A stretch of DNA of 33,118 nt, from assembly GCA_030697795.1 (NCBI GenBank), contig JAUYOV010000001.1, positions 88,486 through 121,603 of the forward strand, in the 5' to 3' direction. This stretch comes from a bacterium (GTDB taxonomy: Bacteria > Patescibacteriota > Minisyncoccia > JACQLN01). Positions 1 to 7,761 of the stretch are shown one piece after another. Position 1 is the stretch's first letter. Each line of letters starts with the position of its first letter. Below the pieces are notes generated by a model. The model searched no databases. It saw only the letters and a program-made list of their open reading frames with translations, and had not been told where the DNA came from. Made by a program: the position numbers and the translations under genes.

Positions 1-1119
1 AAATCTATTTTCACCGACAGAACTTTTTATACATTCCAAAACTTCTGGCGTAGCTATGCCCAATCCCTGTTGGAATTGAGCCATGCCTTCTTTCATTTCT
101 TTAACTTGAGCCTCTGGAATTAAACCTTTTTCCGAAGCAAATTTAAAACATTGTTCTTGATTGACTGGATCATTACAGAAAGATTCACATTCATTTTTAC
201 CCTTACAACCGCCGGGACCCTTGCCGCCAGTTTTTTTAAACATTTCAACTTCTTCCGGCTTCATAAAACCAGCCTCAACGGCAAAATTGCCGCATTCTTC
301 TATGTGAGAGTCATCTTGGCAATAAGATTCGCACTCTTGCTTGCCTTTGCACCCGCCCGGCATCTTCCCCGCTTTCATTAAAGGAATTATTTTTCTAGCC
401 TGCTCTATTTCCTCTTTGGGAATAAAACCGGCTTTCTCGGCAAAATCAAAACATTGCTCTATGTTATTCGGATCGGAACAATAGTTTTCGCATTCTTTTT
501 TATTTTTACATCCGCCCGGCGGCCGCGCGCCTTTTTTCATGGCCTCCACTGCCTTTCGAGCATCATCAATTTCATCGGGCGGAATAAAACCGGCTTTCTC
601 GGCAAAATCAAAACACTCGCCGGCATTATCTAAATCGTTACAAAAAGATTCGCACTCTGCCTTATTTTTACAACCCCCAGGCAAACTTGCGCCTGATTTT
701 AAGGCTTGAGCCACTTTTTGCGCTTCAGCCAATTCTTCGGCGCTTATAAAACCGTTTTTAGAAGCGAAATCCAAACAGGTATCAATACGGCTTATATCTT
801 CACAGTAAGATTCACATTCGTTCTGGCTTTTACATCCGCCTGGCCCAGCGCCTATTTTAGCAAACTTTCTAGCTTGGTTAGCATCTTCAGCCGACATCAG
901 GCCATTTTTCTCGGCAAAATTGACACAAGAGGTGATATTATCTTTGTTATCACAAAAAGTCTTACATTCCGCTTCATTTTTACAACTTCCTAGTTCTTTG
1001 ACTGGATAAGAAATTTCCTGCGCACTAACACTGTCTATCACAATAAAATAACTAACAGCCAAAGCCGAACAAACTATCGTGGTAGATAAAAGAAAATTAA
1101 AATACTTTTGTCGTTTCAT
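1..1119 (-). CDS. Secreted cysteine-rich repeat protein, C-terminus cut by window edge
   Basis: The frame is open from ATG at 1119 to the window edge (373 codons, no stop), so the protein is partial. Residues 8-28 form a hydrophobic signal or anchor followed by SVSAQ, so export is likely. From residue 46 there are six repeats of about 45-55 residues, each with C-x5-C-x3-C-x8-C, usually PGGCK..EC.S.C....C..FAEKAGF, giving about 24 cysteines plus a late ECIKSS stretch. Similar Cys repeats are known to me from Parcubacteria proteins without an assigned function. Even numbers of Cys per repeat suggest disulfide-locked modules outside the cell (inference). The gene starts one base after the stop of the membrane protein at 1121-1381 and is probably co-transcribed with it. 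The CcdA and thioredoxin genes nearby would fit a need for disulfide handling. Confidence 0.85.
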   Translation of the reverse strand, partial: MKRQKYFNFLLSTTIVCSALAVSYFIVIDSVSAQEISYPVKELGSCKNEAECKTFCDNKDNITSCVNFAEKNGLMSAEDANQARKFAKIGAGPGGCKSQNECESYCEDISRIDTCLDFASKNGFISAEELAEAQKVAQALKSGASLPGGCKNKAECESFCNDLDNAGECFDFAEKAGFIPPDEIDDARKAVEAMKKGARPPGGCKNKKECENYCSDPNNIEQCFDFAEKAGFIPKEEIEQARKIIPLMKAGKMPGGCKGKQECESYCQDDSHIEECGNFAVEAGFMKPEEVEMFKKTGGKGPGGCKGKNECESFCNDPVNQEQCFKFASEKGLIPEAQVKEMKEGMAQFQQGLGIATPEVLECIKSSVGENRF

Positions 1120-1120
1120 A

Positions 1121-1381
1121 TTATTTTTCAAATGGGTTCTTATATACATCTGAAAAAGGATTAGCTTTTTCAAAAGGATTGGTTTCGGCTTTATAAGGAT
1201 TAACATCGGGTACAGCATCACTAGGCGCTTTAACTTCATCCGATATTTTTTGTCCCAAAGTAGGCACAGTTTCCTCTTGTTGTGGACGGCCTTTATACTT
1301 CCACCAAAGAAATCCTATTAGAACAACCACGACAATACCCAAAATCATCATGCCTAATTTTGGCTTTTTTTCTGGTTCCAT
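1121..1381 (-). CDS. Small membrane-anchored protein with NPF repeats
   Basis: The protein has 86 residues when started at ATG 1381 (MEPEKKPKLG). A longer frame begins at 1414, but that start would lie inside the promoter (TATAAT at 1399-1394), so 1381 is preferred. One transmembrane helix covers about residues 9-28 and ends in WWKYK, then a hydrophilic tail carries repeated NPYK, NPFEK, NPFSD and NPFEK motifs. The tail probably lies outside the membrane (inference from a Lys-rich N-terminus). I do not recognise a family. It is the first gene of a two-gene unit with the Cys-repeat protein, with a one-base gap, so a shared location or partnership is plausible. Confidence 0.7.
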   Translation of the reverse strand: MEPEKKPKLGMMILGIVVVVLIGFLWWKYKGRPQQEETVPTLGQKISDEVKAPSDAVPDVNPYKAETNPFEKANPFSDVYKNPFEK

Positions 1382-1393
1382 ATTTTTTAAAAA

Positions 1394-1422
1394 ATTATAA
1401 CTTACTTTTAGCATACTCTTAA
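1394..1422 (-). promoter_or_regulatory. Promoter for the 1381 gene pair
   Basis: On the minus strand TTAAGA (1422-1417) and a perfect TATAAT (1399-1394) are separated by 17 bases. The predicted RNA start near 1387 leaves a leader of only about 6 bases before ATG 1381, too short for a Shine-Dalgarno site. Confidence 0.6.
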
Positions 1423-1447
1423 AAAATAAGTCCGCAAGTGCTTGTTG

Positions 1448-1476
1448 TGGACATTTTTATTTTGTAATGGTATCAT
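1448..1476 (+). promoter_or_regulatory. Promoter for the 1485 gene
   Basis: TGGACA and TATCAT (each 5 of 6 to consensus) are exactly 17 bases apart. The expected transcription start is near 1483, two bases from ATG 1485, so the mRNA is probably leaderless. The site is back to back with the minus-strand promoter at 1394-1422. Confidence 0.6.
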
Positions 1477-1484
1477 TATAAACA

Positions 1485-1910
1485 ATGAGGTTTTATCTAA
1501 CGTTATTTACACTTCTTTCTTTTGTAAGTATCGCTGTTTTTGGTGTTTTTGGTATGGACACAAACGACCATCATTATTCTATCAATTCTTGCGTTGGCTC
1601 ACTAACTCAAGGCACTGTTTGCCCAAATACCGGCGCTGTTGATTCCATTGTTTTCCACTTAAATTCTTTTAAATTTTTCTCTAATTCCACTTTAGCGCAA
1701 AATATAAGCCTGCTTCTTTATGCTTTTCTATTTTTGTTTTTATCTCTTTGGGTATCCAAAAAAATCAAACCTGATTTTTCTAAGCAAGTTTTAATAGATA
1801 CTCAAAAATTAAAAATGTATAAAATATTTGATTCTTTAGATCTGCCTTTCAAACAAGAGAAAATATTTTGGAACTCTTTGCACGAAAATAGCCCTGCTAA
1901 CTTTACCTAG
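1485..1910 (+). CDS. Hypothetical two-helix membrane protein
   Basis: The protein has 141 residues. A hydrophobic N-terminal segment (about residues 3-23) and a second helix (about 75-91, LLLYAFLFLFLSLWV) flank a loop containing DTNDHH, two Cys and Asn-rich stretches, which probably lies outside the membrane. The cytoplasmic tail is Lys-rich. I do not recognise a family. The promoter just upstream predicts a leaderless transcript, and a clear terminator follows at 1965-1985, so this is probably a monocistronic gene. It sits between the Cys-repeat pair and the redox genes. The His/Asp/Cys loop might bind metal, but that is a guess. Confidence 0.6.
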   Translation: MRFYLTLFTLLSFVSIAVFGVFGMDTNDHHYSINSCVGSLTQGTVCPNTGAVDSIVFHLNSFKFFSNSTLAQNISLLLYAFLFLFLSLWVSKKIKPDFSKQVLIDTQKLKMYKIFDSLDLPFKQEKIFWNSLHENSPANFT

Positions 1911-1964
1911 CTTCCGGCTGTTAGTTTTTTATTTGTCTTTAATTTACTAACAACAGGAAGCCCG

Positions 1965-1985
1965 CCACGTATGACGTGGTTTTTT
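1965..1985 (+). terminator. Intrinsic terminator after 1910
   Basis: CCACGT and ACGTGG pair over an ATG loop, followed by six T (1980-1985). A longer imperfect hairpin (1911-1959, CTTCC..TGTTAG pairing with CTAACA..GGAAG) lies just before it and may protect the RNA end. Confidence 0.75.
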
Positions 1986-2025
1986 AGTGCTTGTTTATGA
2001 GCAAAAGCTAATAAAAATTAAATTT

Positions 2026-2523
2026 ATGCCTATAAAAAACATAATAATTTACATTCTAACCGTAGTCGCTATAGTCGGCGGAGTTATTTGGATGGCCCGT
2101 CCCGACAAAAATAACAACACTGACCCCACCGCTTCTATTATTAGTGTTCTAAACTTTTCCGAAACTCAATATGATTTTGGAACTATTTCTATGGCCAATG
2201 GCAATGTTAGTAAGATTTTTAAAATTACTAATTCTTCAAACAAATCCATAGAAATTGAAAAAATCTATACCTCTTGTATGTGCACTGAAGCTGAATTAAA
2301 TATTAACAACAAGAAACTAGGGCCTTTTGGCATGCCCGGACACAACCTAGTGCCTAAAGTTAATCAAACCCTAAATGTCGGGGAAACTGCCGAAATAAAA
2401 GTAATCTATAACCCTAACGCTCATGGTCCAGCCGGAGTTGGGCCAGTTGATAGAATTGTTTATGTAGAAGAAAAAGGTCGTCAACCCTTAGAGTTTAGGA
2501 TAAAAGCAGTAGTAACACCTTAA
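2026..2523 (+). CDS. Membrane-anchored DUF1573 protein
   Basis: The start at ATG 2026 (MPIKNIIIYIL) gives 165 residues. The frame could reach back to a GTG at 1987, but that lies against the terminator T-run. An N-terminal helix (about 5-24) anchors the protein. The rest matches the DUF1573 beta-sandwich pattern: YDFGTIS.....SKIFKITN, then the characteristic CMCTEA segment, and a C-terminal strand. In this family the Cys segment follows the first strand pair. DUF1573 proteins are mostly extracytoplasmic and of unknown function. The gene lies 8 bases before the CcdA-like gene, so the CMC cysteines may be its redox substrate (inference). Confidence 0.8.
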   Translation: MPIKNIIIYILTVVAIVGGVIWMARPDKNNNTDPTASIISVLNFSETQYDFGTISMANGNVSKIFKITNSSNKSIEIEKIYTSCMCTEAELNINNKKLGPFGMPGHNLVPKVNQTLNVGETAEIKVIYNPNAHGPAGVGPVDRIVYVEEKGRQPLEFRIKAVVTP

Positions 2524-2531
2524 AAATAAAA

Positions 2532-3314
2532 ATGAAAAGTAAACTCATAATTCTCGTTCTAGCCATAACAGTCTTAATGGGCACAGCTGTTTTTTTGGGC
2601 AACAGCTCCGATAGTTCTCGCTGGTTATGGGATTTGTCGCAAAACGGAAAATGGCTATTGCCCTTGGTAACAATCTCGGCCTTGATAGACAGTATCAATC
2701 CTTGCGCCTTTTCTATACTACTGCTGACAATAGCCTTTCTTTTTAACCTAGGCAAAATGCGCGGCAGTATTCTTAAAATCGGCGGGTCATACATATTTGG
2801 CCTTTTTACAGTCTATGTCCTGATTGGTTTAGGAATTCTTCAGGCGCTTCACATCTTTAATACGCCCCACTTTATGGCTAAAGTTGGCGCCAGCTTGCTT
2901 ATTATTTTGGGATTAATTAACTTAATCAATCAATTTTTTCCAAAATTTCCTATAAAGTTAAAAATTCCGGATGCCGCACATCACAAAATGGCTCAACTTA
3001 TGGAAAAAGCATTATTACCGACAGCTTTTGCGCTGGGAATTTTGGTGGGGCTTTGCGAATTCCCTTGCACCGGCGGACCTTATTTGATGGTACTGGGCTT
3101 GCTTCACGATAAAGTAACATTCACCAGCGGTTTAAGTTATCTGTTTTTGTACAATTTAATATTTATTCTGCCGCTCGTAATAATTTTAGCGATTGCCAGC
3201 AATAAAGTTTTATTAGAAAAAGTACAAAACTGGAAAAAAGAAAAGACAGGTCAGATGCGCTTATACGGCGGTATGGCGATGATTCTGCTTGGATTATTAA
3301 TGTTTTTGCTATAA
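2532..3314 (+). CDS. CcdA/DsbD-type transmembrane electron carrier
   Basis: This 260-residue protein has about six to seven hydrophobic helices. The two signature cysteines are visible: NPC at C58 (DSINPCAFS) and C179 in EFPCTGGPY, both typical of the CcdA/DsbD transmembrane family. Members pass electrons from cytoplasmic thioredoxin across the membrane to extracytoplasmic thiol proteins. The membrane-tethered thioredoxin at 3952 and the DUF1573 protein just upstream are natural partners. There is no cytochrome c maturation gene in the window, so a general disulfide-reducing role is more likely than haem attachment. An extra Cys (C175) lies near the second motif. Confidence 0.87.
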   Translation: MKSKLIILVLAITVLMGTAVFLGNSSDSSRWLWDLSQNGKWLLPLVTISALIDSINPCAFSILLLTIAFLFNLGKMRGSILKIGGSYIFGLFTVYVLIGLGILQALHIFNTPHFMAKVGASLLIILGLINLINQFFPKFPIKLKIPDAAHHKMAQLMEKALLPTAFALGILVGLCEFPCTGGPYLMVLGLLHDKVTFTSGLSYLFLYNLIFILPLVIILAIASNKVLLEKVQNWKKEKTGQMRLYGGMAMILLGLLMFLL

Positions 3315-3332
3315 AAATTTAAAAATTATTAA

Positions 3333-3389
3333 TTGTCGGATAAGTTAAGGACGGGGTTTTAAAAACAACGCTAAAAACTTATCCGACAA
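3333..3389. repeat. 14-bp perfect inverted repeat before the 3397 gene
   Basis: TTGTCGGATAAGTT (3333-3346) and its exact complement AACTTATCCGACAA (3376-3389) flank a 29-base spacer and end 7 bases before ATG 3397. It could be an RNA hairpin in the leader or a protein-binding site. There is no T-run, so it is not an obvious terminator. Confidence 0.7.
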
Positions 3390-3396
3390 ACAAAAA

Positions 3397-3927
3397 ATGG
3401 GAAAAGAATATTTATCGGTAGATACCGAACTATCCTCAAAAACGTTTGAAAATATAATGGCTAAAATAACCGAGCTAAAAAAGAATAGCGCGCTAGATTT
3501 ATCTACCGAAGAAGATTTGGCTATAGCCATAATGAATCTTGTAAGTTTAGAGGAGCATTTTTACTTTACTGGCGTTAAAACAGAAAAAGATAGCTATTTT
3601 GACCTTATGAATGAAATACGTAATCTAAGAAAAAGTTTAATGGAAAAAATGATTCCCCAGAATGAGGGCGAAACTTGGTGCATATGCAAACATTTATTGG
3701 CCGCTACTATGAGAATGATTGAAGTTGGCAGTAAATTAAATGCCGAAGGCAAAAAAGACGAAGCCAAAAAAATATTTGAATCGGCTCATAAAGCTTTCTC
3801 TATGTTTTGGGCCTTAAGGCTTAAGTTGATAAATACAGACGATTTAAAAAAGGTCGCCAGTAATGAAAAACCATGGACACTTCAAGGCATAATGAATAAA
3901 TTGGTGGACTGTTGCGATGAACGATAA
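3397..3927 (+). CDS. Hypothetical helical protein with CIC and CC motifs
   Basis: The 176-residue protein is soluble, largely helical by composition and has no membrane segment. Notable features are WCICKH near residue 95 and DCC near the C-terminus, so clustered cysteines could bind a metal or be redox active. I do not recognise a family. It lies between the CcdA-like and thioredoxin genes in the same direction, which links it by context to thiol chemistry. The 14-bp inverted repeat directly upstream could regulate it. The start ATG 3397 is the first in frame and follows an A-rich stretch without a Shine-Dalgarno site. Confidence 0.6.
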   Translation: MGKEYLSVDTELSSKTFENIMAKITELKKNSALDLSTEEDLAIAIMNLVSLEEHFYFTGVKTEKDSYFDLMNEIRNLRKSLMEKMIPQNEGETWCICKHLLAATMRMIEVGSKLNAEGKKDEAKKIFESAHKAFSMFWALRLKLINTDDLKKVASNEKPWTLQGIMNKLVDCCDER

Positions 3928-3951
3928 CAAAATTAAAAATCAAACACCAAA

Positions 3952-4326
3952 ATGAAATATCAAAAACTAAAAATTATTTTTGGATTTTTAATTGCAATTT
4001 TGATTTTTGCATTTTTATTTTTAATTTTTCGCGACGATAACGCTCAAGCCGGTACCTTAGATGATTTCGCTAAGTGTCTAACCGATAAAAATGTAACAAT
4101 GTATGGCGCTGCTTGGTGTTCGCATTGTCAGAATCAGAAAAATTTATTTGGAGAAGCGTTCACTTACATAAATTATGTCGAATGCCCCAACGACCCCCAA
4201 AAATGTTTAGTGGCTGGAATTGAATCTTATCCCACCTGGCTAATGCCTAATAAAGAAAAGCTGGCAGGCGAACAAAAATTACAAACTTTATCGGAAAAAA
4301 CGGAATGTGAATTACCTAAAAAATAA
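3952..4326 (+). CDS. Membrane-tethered thioredoxin-like protein
   Basis: This 124-residue protein has a membrane anchor at about residues 9-26, then a thioredoxin-fold domain with the active site W55-C56-S-H-C59 (YGAAWCSHC) and a cis-Pro motif, SYPTW. Two further Cys (VECPNDPQKC) lie between. The arrangement resembles the thioredoxin domain often fused to or found beside VKOR-type proteins, which oxidise or reduce extracytoplasmic disulfides. No VKOR gene is visible here. CcdA two genes upstream is the probable electron source. The domain is short, about 90 residues, but keeps the core. Confidence 0.85.
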   Translation: MKYQKLKIIFGFLIAILIFAFLFLIFRDDNAQAGTLDDFAKCLTDKNVTMYGAAWCSHCQNQKNLFGEAFTYINYVECPNDPQKCLVAGIESYPTWLMPNKEKLAGEQKLQTLSEKTECELPKK

Positions 4327-4351
4327 ACTTAAAAATTTAAATAAAAAAAAT

Positions 4352-4411
4352 ATGGAAAATAACGAAGAAATAAAAGAAGAAACTGAACAAAAAGGCGGCT
4401 GTGCGGTATAA
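4352..4411 (+). CDS. Possible 19-residue microprotein ending GGCAV
   Basis: An ATG frame of 20 codons encodes MENNEEIKEETEQKGGCAV. It has a charged Glu/Lys-rich body and a C-terminal Gly-Gly-Cys. It lies 25 bases after the thioredoxin gene. No Shine-Dalgarno site is seen, and its stop codon overlaps the TATAAT of the promoter for 4445. It is too short to be sure of; the thiol at the tail next to redox genes is the only reason to keep it. Confidence 0.3.
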   Translation: MENNEEIKEETEQKGGCAV

Positions 4412-4412
4412 T
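4384..4412 (+). promoter_or_regulatory. Promoter for the DUF302 gene
   Basis: TGAACA (4384-4389) and a perfect TATAAT (4407-4412) are 17 bases apart. The start of transcription near 4419 gives a leader of about 26 bases before ATG 4445. Confidence 0.5.
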
Positions 4413-4444
4413 GATAGTTATTAGTTTTAAAATCAATAAAAATT

Positions 4445-4828
4445 ATGGAATTTGACTACACCATAACCACAACAAAAACTTTTGACGAGGCAGTTCAAAG
4501 CGTGCAAGACGAAATTGCTAAAGCCGGTCTGCGGGTTTTGTATATTCATGATGTGCAGAAGACCTTAACCGAGAAAGGTTTTGCCAGAGAGCCATTTAAA
4601 ATTGTTGAGTTTTGCAATGCAGAGTTTGCCAACGAGTTTTTGAATAAAGACATAAAAATTGGACTTTGTCTGCCCTGTAAGATAAATGTTTATATAAAAG
4701 ATGGACAAACTTTTATTTCCGGTATGCGGCCGATTATTCTGCCACAGTTTTTCCCGCAGGCCGATTTAGGCGAGCGTCCAAAAGAAATTGATCAAATTAT
4801 TCAAAACATTATCAATAATGCCAAATAA
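4445..4828 (+). CDS. DUF302 family protein
   Basis: The 127-residue soluble protein matches DUF302 in pattern: an N-terminal strand and helix (FDEAVQSVQDEIAKAGLRVLYIHDVQKTL), the central FKIVEFCNAEFANEFL segment and the GLCLPCKINVYIKDGQTFISGMRP segment typical of the family. Function is unknown; members are often linked to redox or metal stress. The Cys in EFCN and CLPC are visible. Its stop overlaps the next gene by 11 bases if that gene starts at 4818, so the two are probably translated together. Confidence 0.85.
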   Translation: MEFDYTITTTKTFDEAVQSVQDEIAKAGLRVLYIHDVQKTLTEKGFAREPFKIVEFCNAEFANEFLNKDIKIGLCLPCKINVYIKDGQTFISGMRPIILPQFFPQADLGERPKEIDQIIQNIINNAK

Positions 4829-5060
4829 TAATATGATGAACTTTGGATTTGGGACTCTTGGTGGGTTTGGTTGGATTTTTATGATTCTTTGGTGGGTATT
4901 GATAATCGCCGGTATTATCGCGCTCATCAAATGGCTCACCAGAGGAACTCTTGGCACGCACAATCACAAAAAATCCGCGCTTGAGATCTTGCAAGAGCGC
5001 TATGCCAAAAGCGAGATTGACAAAAAAGAGTTTGAGGAGAGAAAGAAAGATTTAAACTAG
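4818..5060 (+). CDS. Small membrane protein with C-terminal SHOCT domain
   Basis: From ATG 4818 the protein has 80 residues; ATGs at 4833 and 4836 are also possible and would remove the overlap with DUF302. It has a Gly/Phe-rich start, one strong transmembrane helix (WIFMILWWVLIIAGIIALI), then a short C-terminal SHOCT helix pair, ALEILQERYAKSEIDKKEFE. SHOCT is a short oligomerisation domain found at the ends of many membrane proteins. The function is unknown. It follows DUF302 directly and is probably the end of that unit. Confidence 0.8.
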   Translation: MPNNNMMNFGFGTLGGFGWIFMILWWVLIIAGIIALIKWLTRGTLGTHNHKKSALEILQERYAKSEIDKKEFEERKKDLN

Positions 5061-5101
5061 ACATCCTTTTTTCAATTCTTAACCAATGGTAAGATAATGT
5101 T

Positions 5102-5479
5102 ATGGAAAACTCTAAAAAAATTCAGTGGGTTCTGCGTGTGGCTGTGTTCGGAGAATTTCTGGGACATGGCGTTTTTGCCCTGCAAGGTAAGCCGCAATGG
5201 CTGGGTTGGATCAGCCAGATGACCGGAGCCAGCGATATACTAGCGGCTAAACTTCTTATGGGCGTTGGCTTATTAGACATATTGGTGGCCATAATTATTT
5301 TATTAAAACCCGTCAAACTAGTTCTCCTCTGGGCAATCTTTTGGGGCTTTTGGACGGCTCTGGTGCGGCCGCTGGTCGGCGAACCAATTTGGGATTTTAT
5401 AGAACGCTGGGCCAACTGGGGCGCGCCACTGGCATTGCTTCTTCTGCTTAATCAAAAAAATCCGCCAAATAAAATATGA
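5102..5479 (+). CDS. DoxX-like four-helix membrane protein
   Basis: The 125-residue protein has about four hydrophobic helices and conserved-looking aromatic residues (WVLRVAVFGEFLGHGVFAL at the start). It resembles the DoxX-like superfamily, with moderate certainty. A possible -10 (TAAGAT, 5090-5095) ends 7 bases before the ATG. Its stop codon overlaps the next start in an ATGA arrangement (5476-5479), so it is translationally coupled to the 2-hydroxyacid dehydrogenase and heads the lower-glycolysis run. DoxX-like proteins have been linked to redox or quinone functions, but its role here is unknown. Confidence 0.6.
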   Translation: MENSKKIQWVLRVAVFGEFLGHGVFALQGKPQWLGWISQMTGASDILAAKLLMGVGLLDILVAIIILLKPVKLVLLWAIFWGFWTALVRPLVGEPIWDFIERWANWGAPLALLLLLNQKNPPNKI

Positions 5480-6474
5480 AAATAGCTTTTTTTGAGGTTA
5501 GACCCGAAGAAGAAATCTTCACCTCTGCCCTACTTAAAGAGGAATGTGTTTTTATCAAAGACAAATTAACAGAAGAAAATATTGATCTCGCTAAAAATGC
5601 GGACATAATTTCTATATTTATAAATTCAAAAATAGATAAAGAAATTATAGATTCTTTGCCTAATCTTAAATTGATAACAACCAGATCCACCGGTTTTGAT
5701 CATATAGACGTTACTTACGCTAAAGAGCAAGGCATAAAAATAACCAACGTGCCTAGTTATGGTTCGGCCACAGTGGCTGAGTTCACGCTCGCCTTAGTCT
5801 TAAGTTTGGCTAAAAAAATATTTGAAGCCAAAACAAATGTTCTAGAAAAACAGGGGTTTGATATAACCAATCTTCAGGGTTTTGACTTAAAAGGAAAAAC
5901 TTTGGGCGTTATAGGCACAGGGCGTATCGGCCAAAATGTAATTAAAATGGCTTCGGCTTTCGGTATGAAAATATTGGCGAGCGACGTAAAACCAAATAAT
6001 GAAATTGCTTCAAAACTTGGTTTTGAATATACCAATCTAGAAACTCTGCTTAAAAATTCCGATATCGTTACGTTACATGTGCCCTATTTTGCTGAAAATA
6101 AACATTTAATAAATTCGGGTAATATTGGCCTAATGAAAAAAGGCGCTTATTTAATAAACACAGCTCGGGGCGAGCTAGTGGAAACAGATGCCCTGCTTAA
6201 AGCTCTAGCGTCCAAGCATCTAGCCGGGGCTGGTCTTGATGTTTTAGAAGCCGAAAGAGAACTAAAAGAAGAAGCTGATCTTTTAACTTCTGGGGCAGAA
6301 AAAATAAAAGACATAAAAATTTTACTGGAAGATCACGCTCTTATGAATATGCCCAATGTTATAGTTACGCCTCATATAGCTTTTTTCTCTAAAGAAGCCT
6401 GTGATGAAATTTCTAAAATAACTGTCCAGAATATCAAATCTTTTATGGCTGGTAGTCCAGAAAATTTAATCTAG
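5476..6474 (+). CDS. D-2-hydroxyacid dehydrogenase (D-lactate dehydrogenase-like)
   Basis: This 332-residue NAD-dependent enzyme has the two-domain plan of the family. Visible are the Rossmann motif GVIGTGRIGQNVI, catalytic Arg in INTARGELV, Glu in LDVLEAERE and His in TPHIAFF. The RSTGFDHID segment and the long insertion between LEAE and the PH motif resemble D-lactate dehydrogenases, which reduce pyruvate to D-lactate and regenerate NAD+. The next gene is a glycerate kinase, so hydroxypyruvate or glyoxylate reduction is the alternative. Pyruvate kinase in the same run supports a fermentative role. Its start overlaps the DoxX-like gene by 4 bases. Confidence 0.85.
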   Translation: MKIAFFEVRPEEEIFTSALLKEECVFIKDKLTEENIDLAKNADIISIFINSKIDKEIIDSLPNLKLITTRSTGFDHIDVTYAKEQGIKITNVPSYGSATVAEFTLALVLSLAKKIFEAKTNVLEKQGFDITNLQGFDLKGKTLGVIGTGRIGQNVIKMASAFGMKILASDVKPNNEIASKLGFEYTNLETLLKNSDIVTLHVPYFAENKHLINSGNIGLMKKGAYLINTARGELVETDALLKALASKHLAGAGLDVLEAERELKEEADLLTSGAEKIKDIKILLEDHALMNMPNVIVTPHIAFFSKEACDEISKITVQNIKSFMAGSPENLI

Positions 6475-6479
6475 TTACT

Positions 6480-7745
6480 ATGGAAAATAACCTAATAAAA
6501 AATATAGAAGAGCTATCTACTTCTCCGCTAAGAAAAAAAGCTTTAGAAATAATAAATTCTGGATTATCTGCAGTTAGTACTCAAAAAGTTTTAAAAGAAA
6601 ATATAACTTTAACTGAAGATACTTTAACAATAAAAAATAATGTTTTTGATTTAACAAAATTTGATAAGTTAATTTTTATAGGTTTAGGCAAAGCTGCTAG
6701 TGAAGCCGCTTTGTTTTTTGATGAATTATTGGGACAAAAAATAAGCGCGGGTGCTGTTTTAGACTTAAAAGAAGTAGCTTGCCAATATATTAAAAGTTAT
6801 AAAGCGGATCATCCGCGACCATCTGCAAAAAATATAATAGCCTCCCAAAAGGTTGTGGATTTAGCCGATGGTATTTCCGAAAAAGATCTTGTTATAGCAG
6901 TTATTTCTGGAGGGGGTTCGGCCATGCTGTGCTGGCCAGCCGAAGAATGTGAACAAAGCGTCAAACTTTATGATTCTTTCTTAAAAACAGGCGGCAACAT
7001 AGAAGAATTAAATACTATAAGAAAACACACCTCGCAGATAAAAGGCGGGGGCTTGGCCAAACTTTTCTACCCAGCAAAAATTGTTGGTTTAATTTTTTCC
7101 GATATTCCAGGAGACAACTACGATAAAGTGGCTTCTGGCCCAACTTTTTTAGACGAAAGCTCGGCAGAAGATGCTCAAAAAATATTAAATAAATACGCCA
7201 TAACAGATATAACATTAAATGAAACTTTGAAGGAAGAAAAATATTTTACTAATGTTTTAAATATTAATCTTGTTTCTAATAAAACTGCGTTAGAAAAAAT
7301 GAAGGAAACTGCAGAGAATTTAGGTTTTGACGCTTTTATAATGTCTTCATCCGTATACGAAAATACAGATGAAACAATAAGCAACTTTAAAAAATCATCG
7401 GCTTCTAAAAAAGCTATAATAGCTGGCGGAGAAATAAGTATTTCTGTAACAAGTTCTGGCGGCAAAGGTGGCAGAAATCAATATATAGCTATAAAATATG
7501 CCCCTTTAATTAAAGAGAACGAGGTTTTTGTTTCTGTAGCTTCCGATGGATTAGATAATTCTAACGTAGCTGGCGCTATTATAGACAAAACCACAATGTT
7601 AAAGGCCAAAGAAAAAGAATTAAATAACGAAATATATTTAAAAAGTTACGACACTTACGATTTTTTTAACACAACTAAAGATCTAATTTTCACAGGCCCA
7701 ACCGGAGCCAACGTGGCTGATTTAATGTTATTATTAATAGATTAG
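6480..7745 (+). CDS. Glycerate 2-kinase (MOFRL family)
   Basis: The 421-residue protein carries the glycerate kinase type-2 landmarks in order: GLGKAASEAA, ADHPRPSAKN, VISGGGSAML, NTIRKHTSQIKGGGLAK, SDIPGD, ASGPT, GKGGRNQ, ASDGLDNS and TGPTGANVAD. The family phosphorylates D-glycerate with ATP to 2-phosphoglycerate, the substrate of enolase, which is the next gene. It starts 5 bases after the dehydrogenase. The gene set hydroxyacid dehydrogenase, glycerate kinase, enolase, pyruvate kinase is a plausible path from hydroxypyruvate/glycerate to pyruvate, though the kinase spends the ATP that pyruvate kinase makes. Confidence 0.9.
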   Translation: MENNLIKNIEELSTSPLRKKALEIINSGLSAVSTQKVLKENITLTEDTLTIKNNVFDLTKFDKLIFIGLGKAASEAALFFDELLGQKISAGAVLDLKEVACQYIKSYKADHPRPSAKNIIASQKVVDLADGISEKDLVIAVISGGGSAMLCWPAEECEQSVKLYDSFLKTGGNIEELNTIRKHTSQIKGGGLAKLFYPAKIVGLIFSDIPGDNYDKVASGPTFLDESSAEDAQKILNKYAITDITLNETLKEEKYFTNVLNINLVSNKTALEKMKETAENLGFDAFIMSSSVYENTDETISNFKKSSASKKAIIAGGEISISVTSSGGKGGRNQYIAIKYAPLIKENEVFVSVASDGLDNSNVAGAIIDKTTMLKAKEKELNNEIYLKSYDTYDFFNTTKDLIFTGPTGANVADLMLLLID

Positions 7746-7761
7746 CAACTCCCGACATTAA

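Noticed and set aside
1-1119. Direct DNA repeat array or CRISPR
   Set aside because: The periodicity is of a protein repeat: units differ at the base level and keep a continuous coding frame.
1987-2025. Upstream GTG start of the DUF1573 gene
   Set aside because: The GTG touches the terminator T-run; the ATG at 2026 gives a normal anchor sequence.
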